Positions 1 through 9,171 of a stretch of 64,000 nt of DNA are shown one piece after another. The stretch is from Bacteroidales bacterium. Lineage in GTDB: Bacteria > Bacteroidota > Bacteroidia > Bacteroidales > UBA932. The translations under genes were made by a program, and so were the position numbers. The stretch's first letter is position 1. The number at the start of each line of letters is the position of its first letter. The stretch covers positions 1-64,000 of the forward strand of contig JAFTWQ010000028.1 in assembly GCA_017465225.1 (NCBI GenBank), in the 5' to 3' direction. The notes beneath the pieces are model-generated. The model was not told where the DNA came from. It did not search any database and worked only from the letters and a program-made list of their open reading frames with translations.

Positions 1-861
1 ATGACAAATGTCAGCATCATGATCTGCGACACCGAGGCATTCAAGATGTGGGGATTCGATGTAAAAGAAGACTTCGGTACTTCTCTTGCCTATTCAGTAT
101 GGTTCACTGAAAGTCTTTATAAATTTTGCGGAAACAGGGACGAAGCACAGAAGATAGCAAAGGCATGGGACGGAAACTTCAACCAGACAAGGATAGATCA
201 TTTAGGAGGAGTCTTGGGCAACATTGCTGGGGACAATGCCATGAATGAGAGCATAGCGCAATCGAAAGTTGCAGTAATCGTACTGCCGATTGATGATTTC
301 GGACGCTATAACAATGACATTCTCATTGAAACTGACGAAAATCATGAGGAAGCGAAGGAAGCTTTTGACAGAATATATCGAAATTTCTCCGAGGATTATA
401 ATGGAGTATATATAGAACCGTGGGAATTCGGATATGTAACAGATATGATAGTCAATGAACTTGAAGAAGGTAATTCTACTATCACGTTACTGAAGATTTT
501 TGCTGTTCTTGCAGTTCTTTTGTCTTTCCTCGGTCTGGTGGCCATGAGTACATACTTTGCGGCAGAGAGGGAAAAGGGAATTGCAATTCGAAAGGTTTTC
601 GGAAGCACCATGTCTGGAGAGGCCCGTCGCAGTATTACTGAATATATGGTCCTGACACTGATAGGAAGTATTATTGCTGCTCCGCTCGCATGGATATTCT
701 GCGGACGCTATCTCGAAGAGTTCGCCTACAGGATAGACCTGACCATATGGCCTTTCGCCATAGCCGTGCTGCTTGCTCTGGTCATCTCCCTAGCCTCCGT
801 CCTCTGGCAGACCCTCCGCGCCGCCCGCACCAACCCGGCCGAAGCGTTGAAGAAGGAGTAG
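1..861 (+). CDS. FtsX/MacB-type ABC permease, 5' end outside window
   Basis: This is the C-terminal 286 residues of a permease of the family that fills the next 27 kb. The ATG at base 1 is not a start: the reading frame opens in the second extracytoplasmic domain (compare 'ICDTEAF' with the same motif in the gene at 6390). What remains is the end of that domain, membrane helices near residues 158-182, 208-230 and 245-268, and the family tail RAARTNPAEALKKE. The cytoplasmic FtsX motif AIRKVFGST follows the first of these helices. By this motif it belongs with the genes at 1033, 6390, 17063 and 22712. The array therefore extends leftward beyond the window. Confidence 0.9.
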   Translation: MTNVSIMICDTEAFKMWGFDVKEDFGTSLAYSVWFTESLYKFCGNRDEAQKIAKAWDGNFNQTRIDHLGGVLGNIAGDNAMNESIAQSKVAVIVLPIDDFGRYNNDILIETDENHEEAKEAFDRIYRNFSEDYNGVYIEPWEFGYVTDMIVNELEEGNSTITLLKIFAVLAVLLSFLGLVAMSTYFAAEREKGIAIRKVFGSTMSGEARRSITEYMVLTLIGSIIAAPLAWIFCGRYLEEFAYRIDLTIWPFAIAVLLALVISLASVLWQTLRAARTNPAEALKKE

Positions 862-883
862 ATGCCCGGTCGGCGCCGGGGAT
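862..883. repeat. GC hairpin after stop codon (imperfect copy)
   Basis: ATGCCCGG, a 6-base loop, then CCGGGGAT, with one mismatch against the perfect form CCGGGCAT seen after the other permeases. It starts directly after the TAG stop. There is no U-tract, so terminator function is only possible. Confidence 0.6.
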
Positions 884-913
884 GACGGGCTGAGCCGGGG
901 ATGAAAGCCCGGA

Positions 914-1032
914 CGCAGCACCGCCTAACCAACTATCACACAACCACTTACACGAACCTCCTGCCGACAAAAGGGAGCAGGAGCATATAATAAAACATTG
1001 AAACACAGACCTTTAGAGGTTACACAAAAAAG
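914..1032 (+). promoter_or_regulatory. Leader type A upstream of permease
   Basis: This roughly 120 bp leader recurs almost unchanged before the genes at 22712 and 25237. It begins GCACCGCCTAACC, contains a 7-bp stem CTCCTGC (958-964) / GCAGGAG (977-983), then an AT-rich stretch with CATATAATAAAAC and ends with ACACAAAAAAG just before the ATG. The recurrence is seen directly; a role in expression is inferred. Confidence 0.55.
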
Positions 1033-3366
1033 ATGAAAAGCTATTTAAGATTCCTGTCCAGAAACAAGCTATATACCGCGATCGAGGTCGTGGGATTGAG
1101 CGTCGCGCTGGCGTTCGTGATCATAATGTCCTGCTTCGTATGGCAGAACATGAGCGTGAACAGGCATTATCCTGATCAGGACAGGATATATGCGATAGGC
1201 ACAAAAGGATCGCTGATGTCCAATGCCTACATTGCAGAGACCATGGTAGATGCCATTCCGGAGCTGGAATGCGGCACCACCGTATTGAGATTGACTTGCG
1301 ACCCGCACTCAATTGACGGAAACCTGCTGAAGCGCGAATCGTATATGTCCATAGAGAAGAATTTCTTTGAAATGTTTCCAACCAGATTCATATATGGAAG
1401 CGAAGATGTACTGAACAATCCCAGCAATGCCATTGTCACCGAGAGCCTCGCAAAGGAATTCGGCGGAGAGGACATCATCGGAAAGACCTTACTTTTCGAA
1501 GGAGTACATAAACTTATCATAGCTGCCGTTATAGAAGACTTCGATGATACTATCTTCCAGAACGAGCAGGTCATAGTCAATATAGGCCATGAAAGCCAGC
1601 ACAGATGGAAAGGAGGACAGAACAGCAACATCCATGTGTCAAGCAGCGGTGTGCTGGCCTTGGTAAAGGCAAAGAAAGATGCTGACGAAACGGTTATTCT
1701 TGACAAGATGGACAGAATATACGAGAATGGCATTTCTGACAAAAACAGAAAGGACAGCTATTTAAGCCTCACTCGTCTGGACAAGGCATATACATCTGAT
1801 AATAACGAAGGCGAATATACCGGTCTGAAGAAGGGAAACGCCGGCTTGATGACCGCGTTCAGCATTATCGTAGTTTTTCTTCTTATTTCAGCTGTCTTCA
1901 ACTACATCAACCTCAATACAGCCCTAGCAGGCAGAAGATGCAAGGAGATAGCGACAAGGATGCTTCTTGGCGAAGACCGCATGAGCATATTCAAACGCAA
2001 TCTGCTCGAATCCATGGGATTCATGATCACATGCATGTGCATTGCTTTTATCATCGCACGTGCGTGCCTTCCTTATGTAAACGGACTTCTCGACTCTCCT
2101 ATCCCTGTGCAGATGAAATTCTCGCACGGATACATATATATGTACATCATCATCCTCGGAGTCACTGCCCTCTTCTGCGGCATCATCCCAGCCTTCATTT
2201 CATTCAGGTTCCAACCAATCGAAATCATCAAGGGCAGCTACCGCTACCAGAGCAAGCGTACATTCAGCAAGGTGTTCATCATCATCCAGAACATCATAGC
2301 GATAATCATCATCGCAATGAGCATGACGATGAATTCGCAGATCAGACACATGATTGATATGCCTATGAATGCAAATACGGAAGGACTTTTCATATGCCGT
2401 ACATTCAGCGGCGAATTTGAAAAGACTCTTCGTGAACTTCCGTATGTTGCTGAATTCGGAAGATGTCAGGGAAGGCCGGGAATGGCTTATGGAAGCTATG
2501 GATTCGAGCTTGAGGGAGATGTCCCTAAGGAGGTAAGCCTGGACATTTGCGAATGCGATTCTGCAGCATTCGAACTCTTCGGCTTCAAGATAGTGAAAGA
2601 TTACGGAGTTCCTATGGGACAGGGTGCATGGCTGACAGAGACTGCTGTCAGGGAGCTTGGAATGGATCCGGAAAACCCTGTTTTCCCGTCAAGATATGCA
2701 TGGGCTATAAATTACAATGCAATCGCAGGAATAATTGAAGATGTGCCTTTCAGCTCAGCCATGAACCTGAATCCTGACGCCGGAGGCTTCGTCCTCAAAG
2801 GGGCTCAAGACCCGGATTGGTCCGACTATATCGTTAGATTGAGCGACTCGTCAGCTGAAAACATCAAAGAACTAACAAGGCTTTGCGAAGAAGAGATAGT
2901 CAGGGTACACGGCAGGAGCATACCTGTCGGCTCAGGCTATTATCCGGACCTTATTGAAGAAGCATACGAACCTATAAAGAAGCAGGCAAAGATGGTCACA
3001 TTGTTCATGATCGTTGCCATCCTGCTGTCGGCCCTCGGCCAGATTGCCATGAGTACATACTATGCGACCGAAAAGGAGAAGGAAATCGGTATCCGCAAGG
3101 TCTTCGGCGGCACAGTCCGCAGCGAAAGTATCAGGAACATTTTCGAGTACTTGGCCTACTGCGTCATAGCCTGCATTATAGCAGTTCCGATATCGGTATG
3201 GATTGCCGGACGCTATCTGGAGACATTCGTGTACAAGATGCCACAGAAACCATGGATATTTGTCGCAGCTGCTCTTATGGTCTTTGCAGTCTCCCTCGCC
3301 TCCGTCCTCTGGCAGACCCTCCGCGCCGCCCGCACCAACCCGGCCGAGGCGCTGAAGAAGGAGTAG
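1033..3366 (+). CDS. FtsX/MacB-type ABC permease (subfamily S1)
   Basis: A 777-residue integral membrane protein with a duplicated MacB/FtsX layout: helix 1 (about 17-37), extracytoplasmic domain (40-270), helices 2-4 (273-295, 327-348, 367-390), helix 5 (413-434), a second extracytoplasmic domain (440-655) and helices 6-8 (658-682, 705-730, 736-758). Cytoplasmic FtsX motifs ATRMLLGED and GIRKVFGGT follow helices 2 and 6. Such permeases (COG0577 type) work with a separate LolD/MacB-like ATPase in lipoprotein, peptide or envelope-stress mechanotransmission; no ATPase is encoded here. Closest sister in the window is the gene at 22712, which shares the GGTVRSES motif and leader type A. Substrate unknown. 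Confidence 0.9.
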   Translation: MKSYLRFLSRNKLYTAIEVVGLSVALAFVIIMSCFVWQNMSVNRHYPDQDRIYAIGTKGSLMSNAYIAETMVDAIPELECGTTVLRLTCDPHSIDGNLLKRESYMSIEKNFFEMFPTRFIYGSEDVLNNPSNAIVTESLAKEFGGEDIIGKTLLFEGVHKLIIAAVIEDFDDTIFQNEQVIVNIGHESQHRWKGGQNSNIHVSSSGVLALVKAKKDADETVILDKMDRIYENGISDKNRKDSYLSLTRLDKAYTSDNNEGEYTGLKKGNAGLMTAFSIIVVFLLISAVFNYINLNTALAGRRCKEIATRMLLGEDRMSIFKRNLLESMGFMITCMCIAFIIARACLPYVNGLLDSPIPVQMKFSHGYIYMYIIILGVTALFCGIIPAFISFRFQPIEIIKGSYRYQSKRTFSKVFIIIQNIIAIIIIAMSMTMNSQIRHMIDMPMNANTEGLFICRTFSGEFEKTLRELPYVAEFGRCQGRPGMAYGSYGFELEGDVPKEVSLDICECDSAAFELFGFKIVKDYGVPMGQGAWLTETAVRELGMDPENPVFPSRYAWAINYNAIAGIIEDVPFSSAMNLNPDAGGFVLKGAQDPDWSDYIVRLSDSSAENIKELTRLCEEEIVRVHGRSIPVGSGYYPDLIEEAYEPIKKQAKMVTLFMIVAILLSALGQIAMSTYYATEKEKEIGIRKVFGGTVRSESIRNIFEYLAYCVIACIIAVPISVWIAGRYLETFVYKMPQKPWIFVAAALMVFAVSLASVLWQTLRAARTNPAEALKKE

Positions 3367-3388
3367 ATGCCCGGTCGGTGCCGGGCAT
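3367..3388. repeat. GC hairpin after stop codon
   Basis: Perfect 8-bp inverted repeat ATGCCCGG/CCGGGCAT around a 6-base loop, immediately after TAG. A second, partial copy of the motif (CGGTGCCGGGCATGACGG) follows at about 3400-3418. Confidence 0.75.
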
Positions 3389-3448
3389 GACGGGAAAGAT
3401 CGGTGCCGGGCATGACGGATCGGAATGTCGTCCTGAACGGTTCCAACT

Positions 3449-3521
3449 GTCATCCTGAACGAAGTGAAGGATCTTTGGCCAAAGAATCATGTAAAGATTC
3501 TTCGCTGACGCTCAGAATGAC
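3449..3521. repeat. REPIN-like palindromic repeat
   Basis: Arm A GTCATCCTGAACGAAGTG... and arm B ...CGCTCAGAATGAC are imperfect inverted copies of one ~27-bp sequence, separated by about 20 bp containing TTGGCCAA. The same 73-bp unit occurs before the genes at 6390, 9172 and 11983, and a close variant before 14584 and 17063. The arms match those bracketing the GIY-YIG gene at 45393. Confidence 0.8.
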
Positions 3522-3531
3522 AAGGGAAACG

Positions 3532-3567
3532 TTCATAACGACAAGAAGGTTCAAAATGACGAGAGCA
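3532..3567 (+). repeat. 18-bp tandem repeat, 2 units
   Basis: Two 18-bp units of the form TTCAnAAyGACrAGAnnn. The same repeat has four units before the genes at 6390 and 11983, so copy number varies between leaders. Confidence 0.6.
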
Positions 3568-3695
3568 CAAAAGGGAAAAACACAGCATTTTTTACCTTTT
3601 ACAAGACATAATCAAGTAATATTTAACAATATAGACCTGCAAAAGGTAAGAATTGAACATTTTTTACCTCTTGGTCAAACATAACGACAGACAAA
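3566..3695 (+). promoter_or_regulatory. Leader type B with alternative pairing repeats
   Basis: A 130-bp leader repeated before four consecutive permeases. It holds a direct repeat CATTTTTTACCT (3587-3598 and 3658-3669). Between them AAAAGGTAA (3641-3649) is complementary to TTACCTTTT (3592-3600) over 9 bp and to the downstream TTACCT over 6 bp. The middle element could therefore pair with either side but not both. The second pairing would lie about 25 bases before the start codon. Regulatory use is inferred, not shown. Confidence 0.5.
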
Positions 3696-6032
3696 ATGAA
3701 AAGCTATTTAAGATTCCTGGGAAAAAACAAGCTATATACTGCGATCGAGATACTCGGACTGAGCGTCGCGATTGCTGTGACCATACCTTTGCTCAGCTAT
3801 ATGCTGAAGATCAATGAGACAAACCGTTCACACCCGGACCACGAGAACATCTACAGTCTGAGTGTGGCAAGAATGCAGTGCTCGTCACCGGGAATCGGGC
3901 AATATCTCCAGGAGAACATTCCGGAGATCGAAATTGTCAGCAGTCCATCGCATCTGAATGGAAACTACACATTTGAAGTGGAGGGAAGGTTGGCTACATA
4001 CATAAGGTATGACAGGAATTTCCTGTACTTCTTCCCGCACGAGTTCATTGAAGGCGGCCTCGATACGGAAGCCAAGACTGCAATGGCCATATCGGAATCA
4101 TTTGCAAACGAGCTTTCAAAAAGCGGTCCCGTGATAGGCAGGACCTTGAATCTTGACAATGAGACATATACAGTTTCCGGTATATTCAAGGACATCGACG
4201 ACCCGAGATTCAAGAGATACGATATGATGATTCCCCGGATTGACAATCCGAATGAGTATGATATGGTGTTCTGGGGAAACAACATTCTCGTAATGACCTT
4301 CATCAAGGCACAGGATGGAACGGACTATGAAACATTAAAAAAGAAGGTGCAGGATGCCTGCGCTGCATATTGGGGTCCTATGGATGACAAGGGAGCCGAC
4401 AATCCATACAGTTTCAAACAGCCTGACAGGTATGACATAATACCATACGGAGAGCTTACGACAAAAGACAACTACCAGTTGAAGGAATTCGGAGGCAGAG
4501 GATACGTCATCATATGCGTCATTGCTTTTGTCCTGCTGATCTTTGCCATCACCAACTACATCAACCTCAACGTTGCCCTTTCGACCCGAAGAGCCAAGGA
4601 AATTGCGACACGAAAGCTTGTCGGAGCGGGACGCGGTCAGGTGATATGGCTGTTTCTGAAGGAAGCGTTTATAATGAACTTGCTATGTTTCGGACTGGGC
4701 CTGCTCCTTACGGGAATCACGACCGATATGATCAGTACCTTCTTCCGCACTTTGGAGAGCGAGGGAACCTTAAGCATAGGGCATTCATTATCAGATATTT
4801 GCATTTACATAGGATTCATCCTGCTGATGACCCTTATCACAGGCCTGATCCCGGCGATGATCGTTTCGAGATTCACTCCTCTCGACATTGCCAAGGGAGG
4901 TTTCCGATATCACAGCAAGAAGAGGATGACGAAGGTTTTCATCTGCATCCAGACTATAATGACAATCCTTCTTCTCGCGATCACATTGGTATTCAATGCC
5001 CAATACCGCAAATATATGGATATGGAATACAACTGCGACATCGAAGATGTATTCTTCCTTATGCCGGACTGGAGCCTGCATCTTGATCCTGCAACATTGA
5101 AATCGGAACTGGAGAAACGCCCTGAAATCCTTTCAGTCGGCCTGACCAAATGCGTCCCGTCAAGCCTTATGGGAATGGAATACAGGTCTGAATCAGGAGA
5201 TCAGATCTTCATCACCGTTCTGGAATGTTCGAAGGAAGCATTCGACATTTTCGGCTTTGAAATGATGACTGTCAATGATCCTGATGATTATACCGGTGTA
5301 TGGATGACACCTGAATCTGCAAAGACAGAAAGCATATATCCCGAAGATTTCAAAAAAATGTTAAGCAGGGAATTCGGTGACTACAGGATAGCCGGTATGA
5401 TAAATGACATCCCTACTGCCGGCGGGCAGAACAATATTGATGATTTTCCGGCAATTGTGGTTGTACGAAATATTGATTACAATGCGATGGCCATAAAGAC
5501 TGTAAGCGATCACGGAAAGGCCAGAAGAGTCATCGCAGAGGTATATGAGGAAGTAAGCGGAATCGAAGTAAATGACATCAGAGATTTCGGAATGAGCGCA
5601 TTGTACGTCAAGGAAATAAATGAAGAAGGTCTGGCACCTTGGAAAGGCCTGAATGACCTTCTGGAAAGGCTCCTTGGCATAATCATCATCCTCGGAGTGA
5701 TGGGACTTACGGGTATCAGCATCTATTTCGCGACCGAGCGCGAGAAGGAGATCGCCATCAGGAAAGTGTTCGGAGGCACCGACAACACGGAACTCCGAAG
5801 GAACCTTATGACATTCATCCGTATCGCCCTGATCGCCAACCTGATAGCAATCCCGATTGCTGTACTCGCCTTCTCGACAATAATGAGTCAGTTTGCAGAC
5901 AAGATCACAAACATCTGGATCATCTACATCCTATGTGTCCTGATCTCGTTCGCAGTCACCATCGCCTCCGTCCTCTGGCAGACCCTCCGCGCCGCACGTA
6001 CAAACCCGGCCGAGGCTCTGAAGAAGGAGTGA
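3696..6032 (+). CDS. FtsX/MacB-type ABC permease (subfamily S4)
   Basis: 778 residues with the eight-helix duplicated FtsX layout: helix 1 at about 17-38, helices 2-4 at 269-292, 325-345 and 367-390, helix 5 at 410-430, helices 6-8 at 657-682, 705-728 and 735-758. The cytoplasmic motifs are ATRKLVGAG and AIRKVFGGT. Its N-terminus reads LGKNKLYTAIEILGLS, and the body resembles the gene at 20258 (NYINLNVALST, CDIEDV) more than its direct neighbours, so the two form subfamily S4. Despite that, its leader (type B) is shared with three genes of other subfamilies and not with 20258. Partner ATPase and substrate unknown. Confidence 0.9.
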   Translation: MKSYLRFLGKNKLYTAIEILGLSVAIAVTIPLLSYMLKINETNRSHPDHENIYSLSVARMQCSSPGIGQYLQENIPEIEIVSSPSHLNGNYTFEVEGRLATYIRYDRNFLYFFPHEFIEGGLDTEAKTAMAISESFANELSKSGPVIGRTLNLDNETYTVSGIFKDIDDPRFKRYDMMIPRIDNPNEYDMVFWGNNILVMTFIKAQDGTDYETLKKKVQDACAAYWGPMDDKGADNPYSFKQPDRYDIIPYGELTTKDNYQLKEFGGRGYVIICVIAFVLLIFAITNYINLNVALSTRRAKEIATRKLVGAGRGQVIWLFLKEAFIMNLLCFGLGLLLTGITTDMISTFFRTLESEGTLSIGHSLSDICIYIGFILLMTLITGLIPAMIVSRFTPLDIAKGGFRYHSKKRMTKVFICIQTIMTILLLAITLVFNAQYRKYMDMEYNCDIEDVFFLMPDWSLHLDPATLKSELEKRPEILSVGLTKCVPSSLMGMEYRSESGDQIFITVLECSKEAFDIFGFEMMTVNDPDDYTGVWMTPESAKTESIYPEDFKKMLSREFGDYRIAGMINDIPTAGGQNNIDDFPAIVVVRNIDYNAMAIKTVSDHGKARRVIAEVYEEVSGIEVNDIRDFGMSALYVKEINEEGLAPWKGLNDLLERLLGIIIILGVMGLTGISIYFATEREKEIAIRKVFGGTDNTELRRNLMTFIRIALIANLIAIPIAVLAFSTIMSQFADKITNIWIIYILCVLISFAVTIASVLWQTLRAARTNPAEALKKE

Positions 6033-6053
6033 TGCCCGGTCTGTGCCGGGCAT
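6032..6053. repeat. GC hairpin overlapping stop codon
   Basis: ATGCCCGG/CCGGGCAT with loop TCTGTG; the first A is the last base of the TGA stop. It is followed by a short tandem run of CATGACGGA (to about 6080). Confidence 0.75.
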
Positions 6054-6106
6054 GACGGACATGACGGACATGACGGGCCGGAATGTCATCCTGAACGTCT
6101 TCAAAT

Positions 6107-6179
6107 GTCATCCTGAACGAAGTGAAGGATCTTTGGCCAAAGAATCATGTAAAGATTCTTCGCTGACGCTCAGAATGAC
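6107..6179. repeat. REPIN-like palindromic repeat
   Basis: 73-bp unit identical in layout to the copy at 3449, with spacer TTTGGCCAAAGAATCATGT. Preceded by a partial arm (GTCATCCTGAACGTCTTC) at about 6085. Confidence 0.8.
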
Positions 6180-6189
6180 AAGGGAAACG

Positions 6190-6261
6190 TTCAGAATGAC
6201 AAGAAGGTTCAGAACGACAAGAAGGTTCAGAACGACAAGAAGGTTCAAAATGACAAGAACA
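6190..6261 (+). repeat. 18-bp tandem repeat, 4 units
   Basis: Four consecutive 18-bp units (6190, 6208, 6226, 6244) of TTCAGAAyGACAAGAAGG, the last one diverged. The unit resembles the end of REPIN arm B, from which it may have grown by slippage. Confidence 0.7.
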
Positions 6262-6389
6262 CAAAAGGGAAAAACACAGCATTATTTACCTTTTACAAGA
6301 CATAATCAAGTAATATTTAACAATATAGACCTGCAAAAGTTAAGAATTGAACATTTTTTACCTCTTGGTCAAACATAACGACAGACAAA
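6259..6389 (+). promoter_or_regulatory. Leader type B (variant)
   Basis: Same 130-bp leader as at 3566, but the first repeat reads GCATTATTTACC and the middle element reads AAAAGTTAA instead of AAAAGGTAA. These changes are not compensatory, which weakens the case for a conserved base-paired switch in this copy. Confidence 0.5.
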
Positions 6390-8735
6390 ATGAAAAGCTA
6401 TTTAAGATTCCTGGGAAGAAACAAGCTGTACACCGCGATTATGGCGGTGGGATTGAGCATCGCATTGGCATTTGTGCTGCTGATCGGTACTTATGTATGG
6501 CAGCAGTACTCCGTGGCGAGAAACTGCGAGGATTATGAACGCATATTCACTATCGGAAGGAGTGACGAAAATACGAAGGTTCTCGGTCTTCGTTTTGATT
6601 CACCGGGAATCCTGAAAGCGAACATACCGGAAATCGAGCAGGCCGGATGCTATTATGATATCTTTGAAAGCCCGACAAGGCTGAATGGTGAAGTCGTGCC
6701 CGTCGAGAACATCTGCGTGGACAAGGAGTTTTTCGAGATGTTCGACATCCGATTCATCAGCGGTTCGGCCGATGTGTTCGATGATGTGAACAATGTGGTT
6801 GTCAGCGAGAGCTTTGCCAATGCGCACGGAGGAGCAGAAAAGATCATCGGCAGCAGAATCCACAAAAGAGGTCCAGAACAGATTGTCGCCGGAGTGATAG
6901 AAGACTTTGACAATAAAATGTTTGCATATTGCGACATAATCCACAACATCAACTTGCGTGGCAGACCGGTTCCATATATCCACGACTCATATACATTCAT
7001 AAAGCTTCGCGAAGGCGTAAGGATTGAAGATGTGGAAGAGAAAGTCAAGGCCGAAGTGCAGAAGATATTCGACAGCGCTCCGTTCGACCTGGGATATGAA
7101 CCATTCATCTTAAGATATGACGAGGTGTTTTTTGCAGGAGATACAGACTTCGCAAATTGCCTTAACAATGCGGACAGCAGTACGCTGAAGATCATGCTGG
7201 CGGTAGTGCTCATTCTTCTTTTCTCTGCAATGGTGAACTTCATCAACCTCAGCGCAGCGATGTCCGGAAAAAGAATCAAGGAAATGGCTACCAGAATGGT
7301 ATCGGGAGCAGACAGGAAGTCGATATTCAGAAGATATGTGGCCGAATCCGTCGGAATCAGCATTTTCTGCACCGTGGCAGCCGTGCTTATCGCCATTGCA
7401 TTCGAGCCGTCAATCAACAGACTGGTCCAGAGCGACATCCCTATCAGAATCAGCCTCTCCCCTATCTGCATCATCATCTATCTGGCTACAGGCCTGGCCA
7501 TCGGTCTGGCTGCCAGCATTCTCCCGGCTTCAATCGGCATATCGATCAGTCCGATGAATGTACTTAAAGGACAGTTCAAGGCCGACAGCAAAAGGGTCTT
7601 CGGAAAGATATTCATAGCTTTGCAGAATGCGGTATCGATCGTACTGATCGCCTTGGCGATAATGATGGAACTTCAGATGAAGCATCTGGCACATAGGCCT
7701 GTAGGAGCGGACATCGACGATCTTTACTATCTCTGGCTGGACGACATCAAGAGTCGTGGCCCGCTTGAAGAAGAGATCAAGAAGATGCCTTTCGTGACAA
7801 GAATCGGTCTTTCGGAAGGTTATCCGGGAGGTCTCGTGGAGACTGTCACAGAAGTCGAACCCGGCAAGGACCAGCTCATCGGTCTCCTGATCTGCGATAC
7901 AGAAGCATTTGACATGTACAATTTCAAGAGAAAAACCGATAATGGAGTTGATGTCGGCAATTCCGCATGGGTCGACCAATATACATATGAGTCCATGGCA
8001 TCATATGGTGCGGACCTGAATACTCCGCAGGGAATGATGGCCATACCTTTAGCGAGTCCTGATACTCGCTTCGGAGGCCTGCTTGATGATTTTGCGATCT
8101 TCGACGCGATTACCGACAGCAGGAACGTATGGTGCAATGTCCGTGTGTCCGATACTGGTAATTTCTCAACCTGGATGTCGGATGGTGGCGGTCTTCTCAT
8201 TCAGACGATCGGAGATCATGGGGAAAACGGCAGAGCAATCATAGAGGCATACAGGAAATACAGCGAAGAACTTAACGGCATATATATGGAACCGAAGACT
8301 GCCGGATACATTGAGGATCTGCTCACGGAAAAGCTCACCGAAGCCAAGAGCAATATGAGGATAATGGAACTGTTCATGTTCCTCTCAATCCTCCTTTCAT
8401 TTATGGGACTTGTTGCGATGAGCACATATTTCTCGTCGGAAAGCACATCGGACATCGCCATCAGGAAAGTGTACGGCAGTACTGTCGAGGAGGAAACGGC
8501 CGGCAGCATATGGAAATACATGAAGATCGTCTTCATCTCCTGCGTCATCGCACTTCCGGTCGCAGTCTTCGCCTGCGGACGATACCTCGACGGTTTCGTA
8601 TATAGGATCGGGAACCATTGGTGGGTCTATGCGCTCGCCATCATCCTTGCACTCCTGATTTCCCTTGCCGCCGTTTTCATCCAGATTTCCCGCGCCGCCC
8701 GCACCAACCCGGCCGAGGCGCTGAAGAAGGAGTGA
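6390..8735 (+). CDS. FtsX/MacB-type ABC permease (subfamily S1)
   Basis: 781 residues. Helix 1 lies near 15-37, helices 2-4 near 267-287, 325-345 and 358-385, helix 5 near 408-428, and helices 6-8 near 656-680, 705-727 and 735-760. FtsX cytoplasmic motifs are ATRMVSGAD and AIRKVYGST. The start follows the shared LGRNKLYTAI N-terminus. The last membrane segment ends FIQISRAARTNPAEALKKE, so it keeps the family tail but lacks the LWQTL found in its S1 relatives. The second extracytoplasmic domain carries the ICDTEAFDM motif also seen in the partial gene at 1. Function inferred only at family level. Confidence 0.9.
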   Translation: MKSYLRFLGRNKLYTAIMAVGLSIALAFVLLIGTYVWQQYSVARNCEDYERIFTIGRSDENTKVLGLRFDSPGILKANIPEIEQAGCYYDIFESPTRLNGEVVPVENICVDKEFFEMFDIRFISGSADVFDDVNNVVVSESFANAHGGAEKIIGSRIHKRGPEQIVAGVIEDFDNKMFAYCDIIHNINLRGRPVPYIHDSYTFIKLREGVRIEDVEEKVKAEVQKIFDSAPFDLGYEPFILRYDEVFFAGDTDFANCLNNADSSTLKIMLAVVLILLFSAMVNFINLSAAMSGKRIKEMATRMVSGADRKSIFRRYVAESVGISIFCTVAAVLIAIAFEPSINRLVQSDIPIRISLSPICIIIYLATGLAIGLAASILPASIGISISPMNVLKGQFKADSKRVFGKIFIALQNAVSIVLIALAIMMELQMKHLAHRPVGADIDDLYYLWLDDIKSRGPLEEEIKKMPFVTRIGLSEGYPGGLVETVTEVEPGKDQLIGLLICDTEAFDMYNFKRKTDNGVDVGNSAWVDQYTYESMASYGADLNTPQGMMAIPLASPDTRFGGLLDDFAIFDAITDSRNVWCNVRVSDTGNFSTWMSDGGGLLIQTIGDHGENGRAIIEAYRKYSEELNGIYMEPKTAGYIEDLLTEKLTEAKSNMRIMELFMFLSILLSFMGLVAMSTYFSSESTSDIAIRKVYGSTVEEETAGSIWKYMKIVFISCVIALPVAVFACGRYLDGFVYRIGNHWWVYALAIILALLISLAAVFIQISRAARTNPAEALKKE

Positions 8736-8806
8736 TGCCCGGTCGGGGCCGGGCATGACGGGAAAGGTCGGTGCCGGGCATGACGGGAAAGGTCGGCACG
8801 AGCATG
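8735..8806. repeat. GC hairpin overlapping stop codon, plus tandem partial copies
   Basis: Hairpin ATGCCCGG/CCGGGCAT (8735-8756) begins on the TGA stop. It is followed by further copies built on GACGGGAAAGGTCGG and GAGCATGACGG, forming a short GC-rich tandem run. Confidence 0.7.
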
Positions 8807-8883
8807 ACGGATCGGAATGTCGTCCTGAACTTCCAAAATGTCATCCTGAATGTATTCAACTGTCATCCTGAACGGTTCCAACT

Positions 8884-8956
8884 GTCATCCTGAACGAAGT
8901 GAAGGATCTTTGGCCAAAGAATCATGTAAAGATTCTTCGCTGACGCTCAGAATGAC
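8884..8956. repeat. REPIN-like palindromic repeat
   Basis: 73-bp unit as at 3449. Two truncated arm starts (GTCATCCTGAA) lie just upstream at about 8840 and 8862, spaced by about 22 bp. Confidence 0.8.
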
Positions 8957-9006
8957 AAGGGAAACGCTCAGAATGACAAGGGAAACGTTCAGAACGACAA
9001 GAGGAA
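8944..9006 (+). repeat. 21-bp tandem repeat, 3 units
   Basis: Three 21-bp units starting CGCTCAGAATGACAAGGGAA, the third diverged. The first unit overlaps REPIN arm B, supporting growth of this repeat out of the arm. Confidence 0.6.
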
Positions 9007-9040
9007 TGGTCAGAATGATATGAAAGTCAGAATGACATGA

Positions 9041-9171
9041 ACACAAAAGGGAAAAACACAGCATTTTTTACCTTTTACAAGACATAATCAAGTAATATTT
9101 AACAATATAGACCTGCAAAAGGTAAGAATTGAACATTTTTTACCTCTTGGTCAAACATAACGATAGACAAA
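9041..9171 (+). promoter_or_regulatory. Leader type B
   Basis: Same leader as at 3566, with the TTACCTTTT / AAAAGGTAA / TTTTTTACCT trio intact. The gene it serves belongs to a different body subfamily (S2). Confidence 0.5.

Noticed and set aside
1..3. ATG at base 1 as a gene start
   Set aside because: It is an internal methionine of a permease whose homologues have about 480 more residues before it.
3403..3684. Small ORFs across the intergenic repeats encoding 'CHPERSEGSLAKESCKDSS' peptides (also 6043-6378, 11726-11953)
   Set aside because: They are translations of the REPIN and tandem repeats; no conserved protein, and they run into permease leaders.
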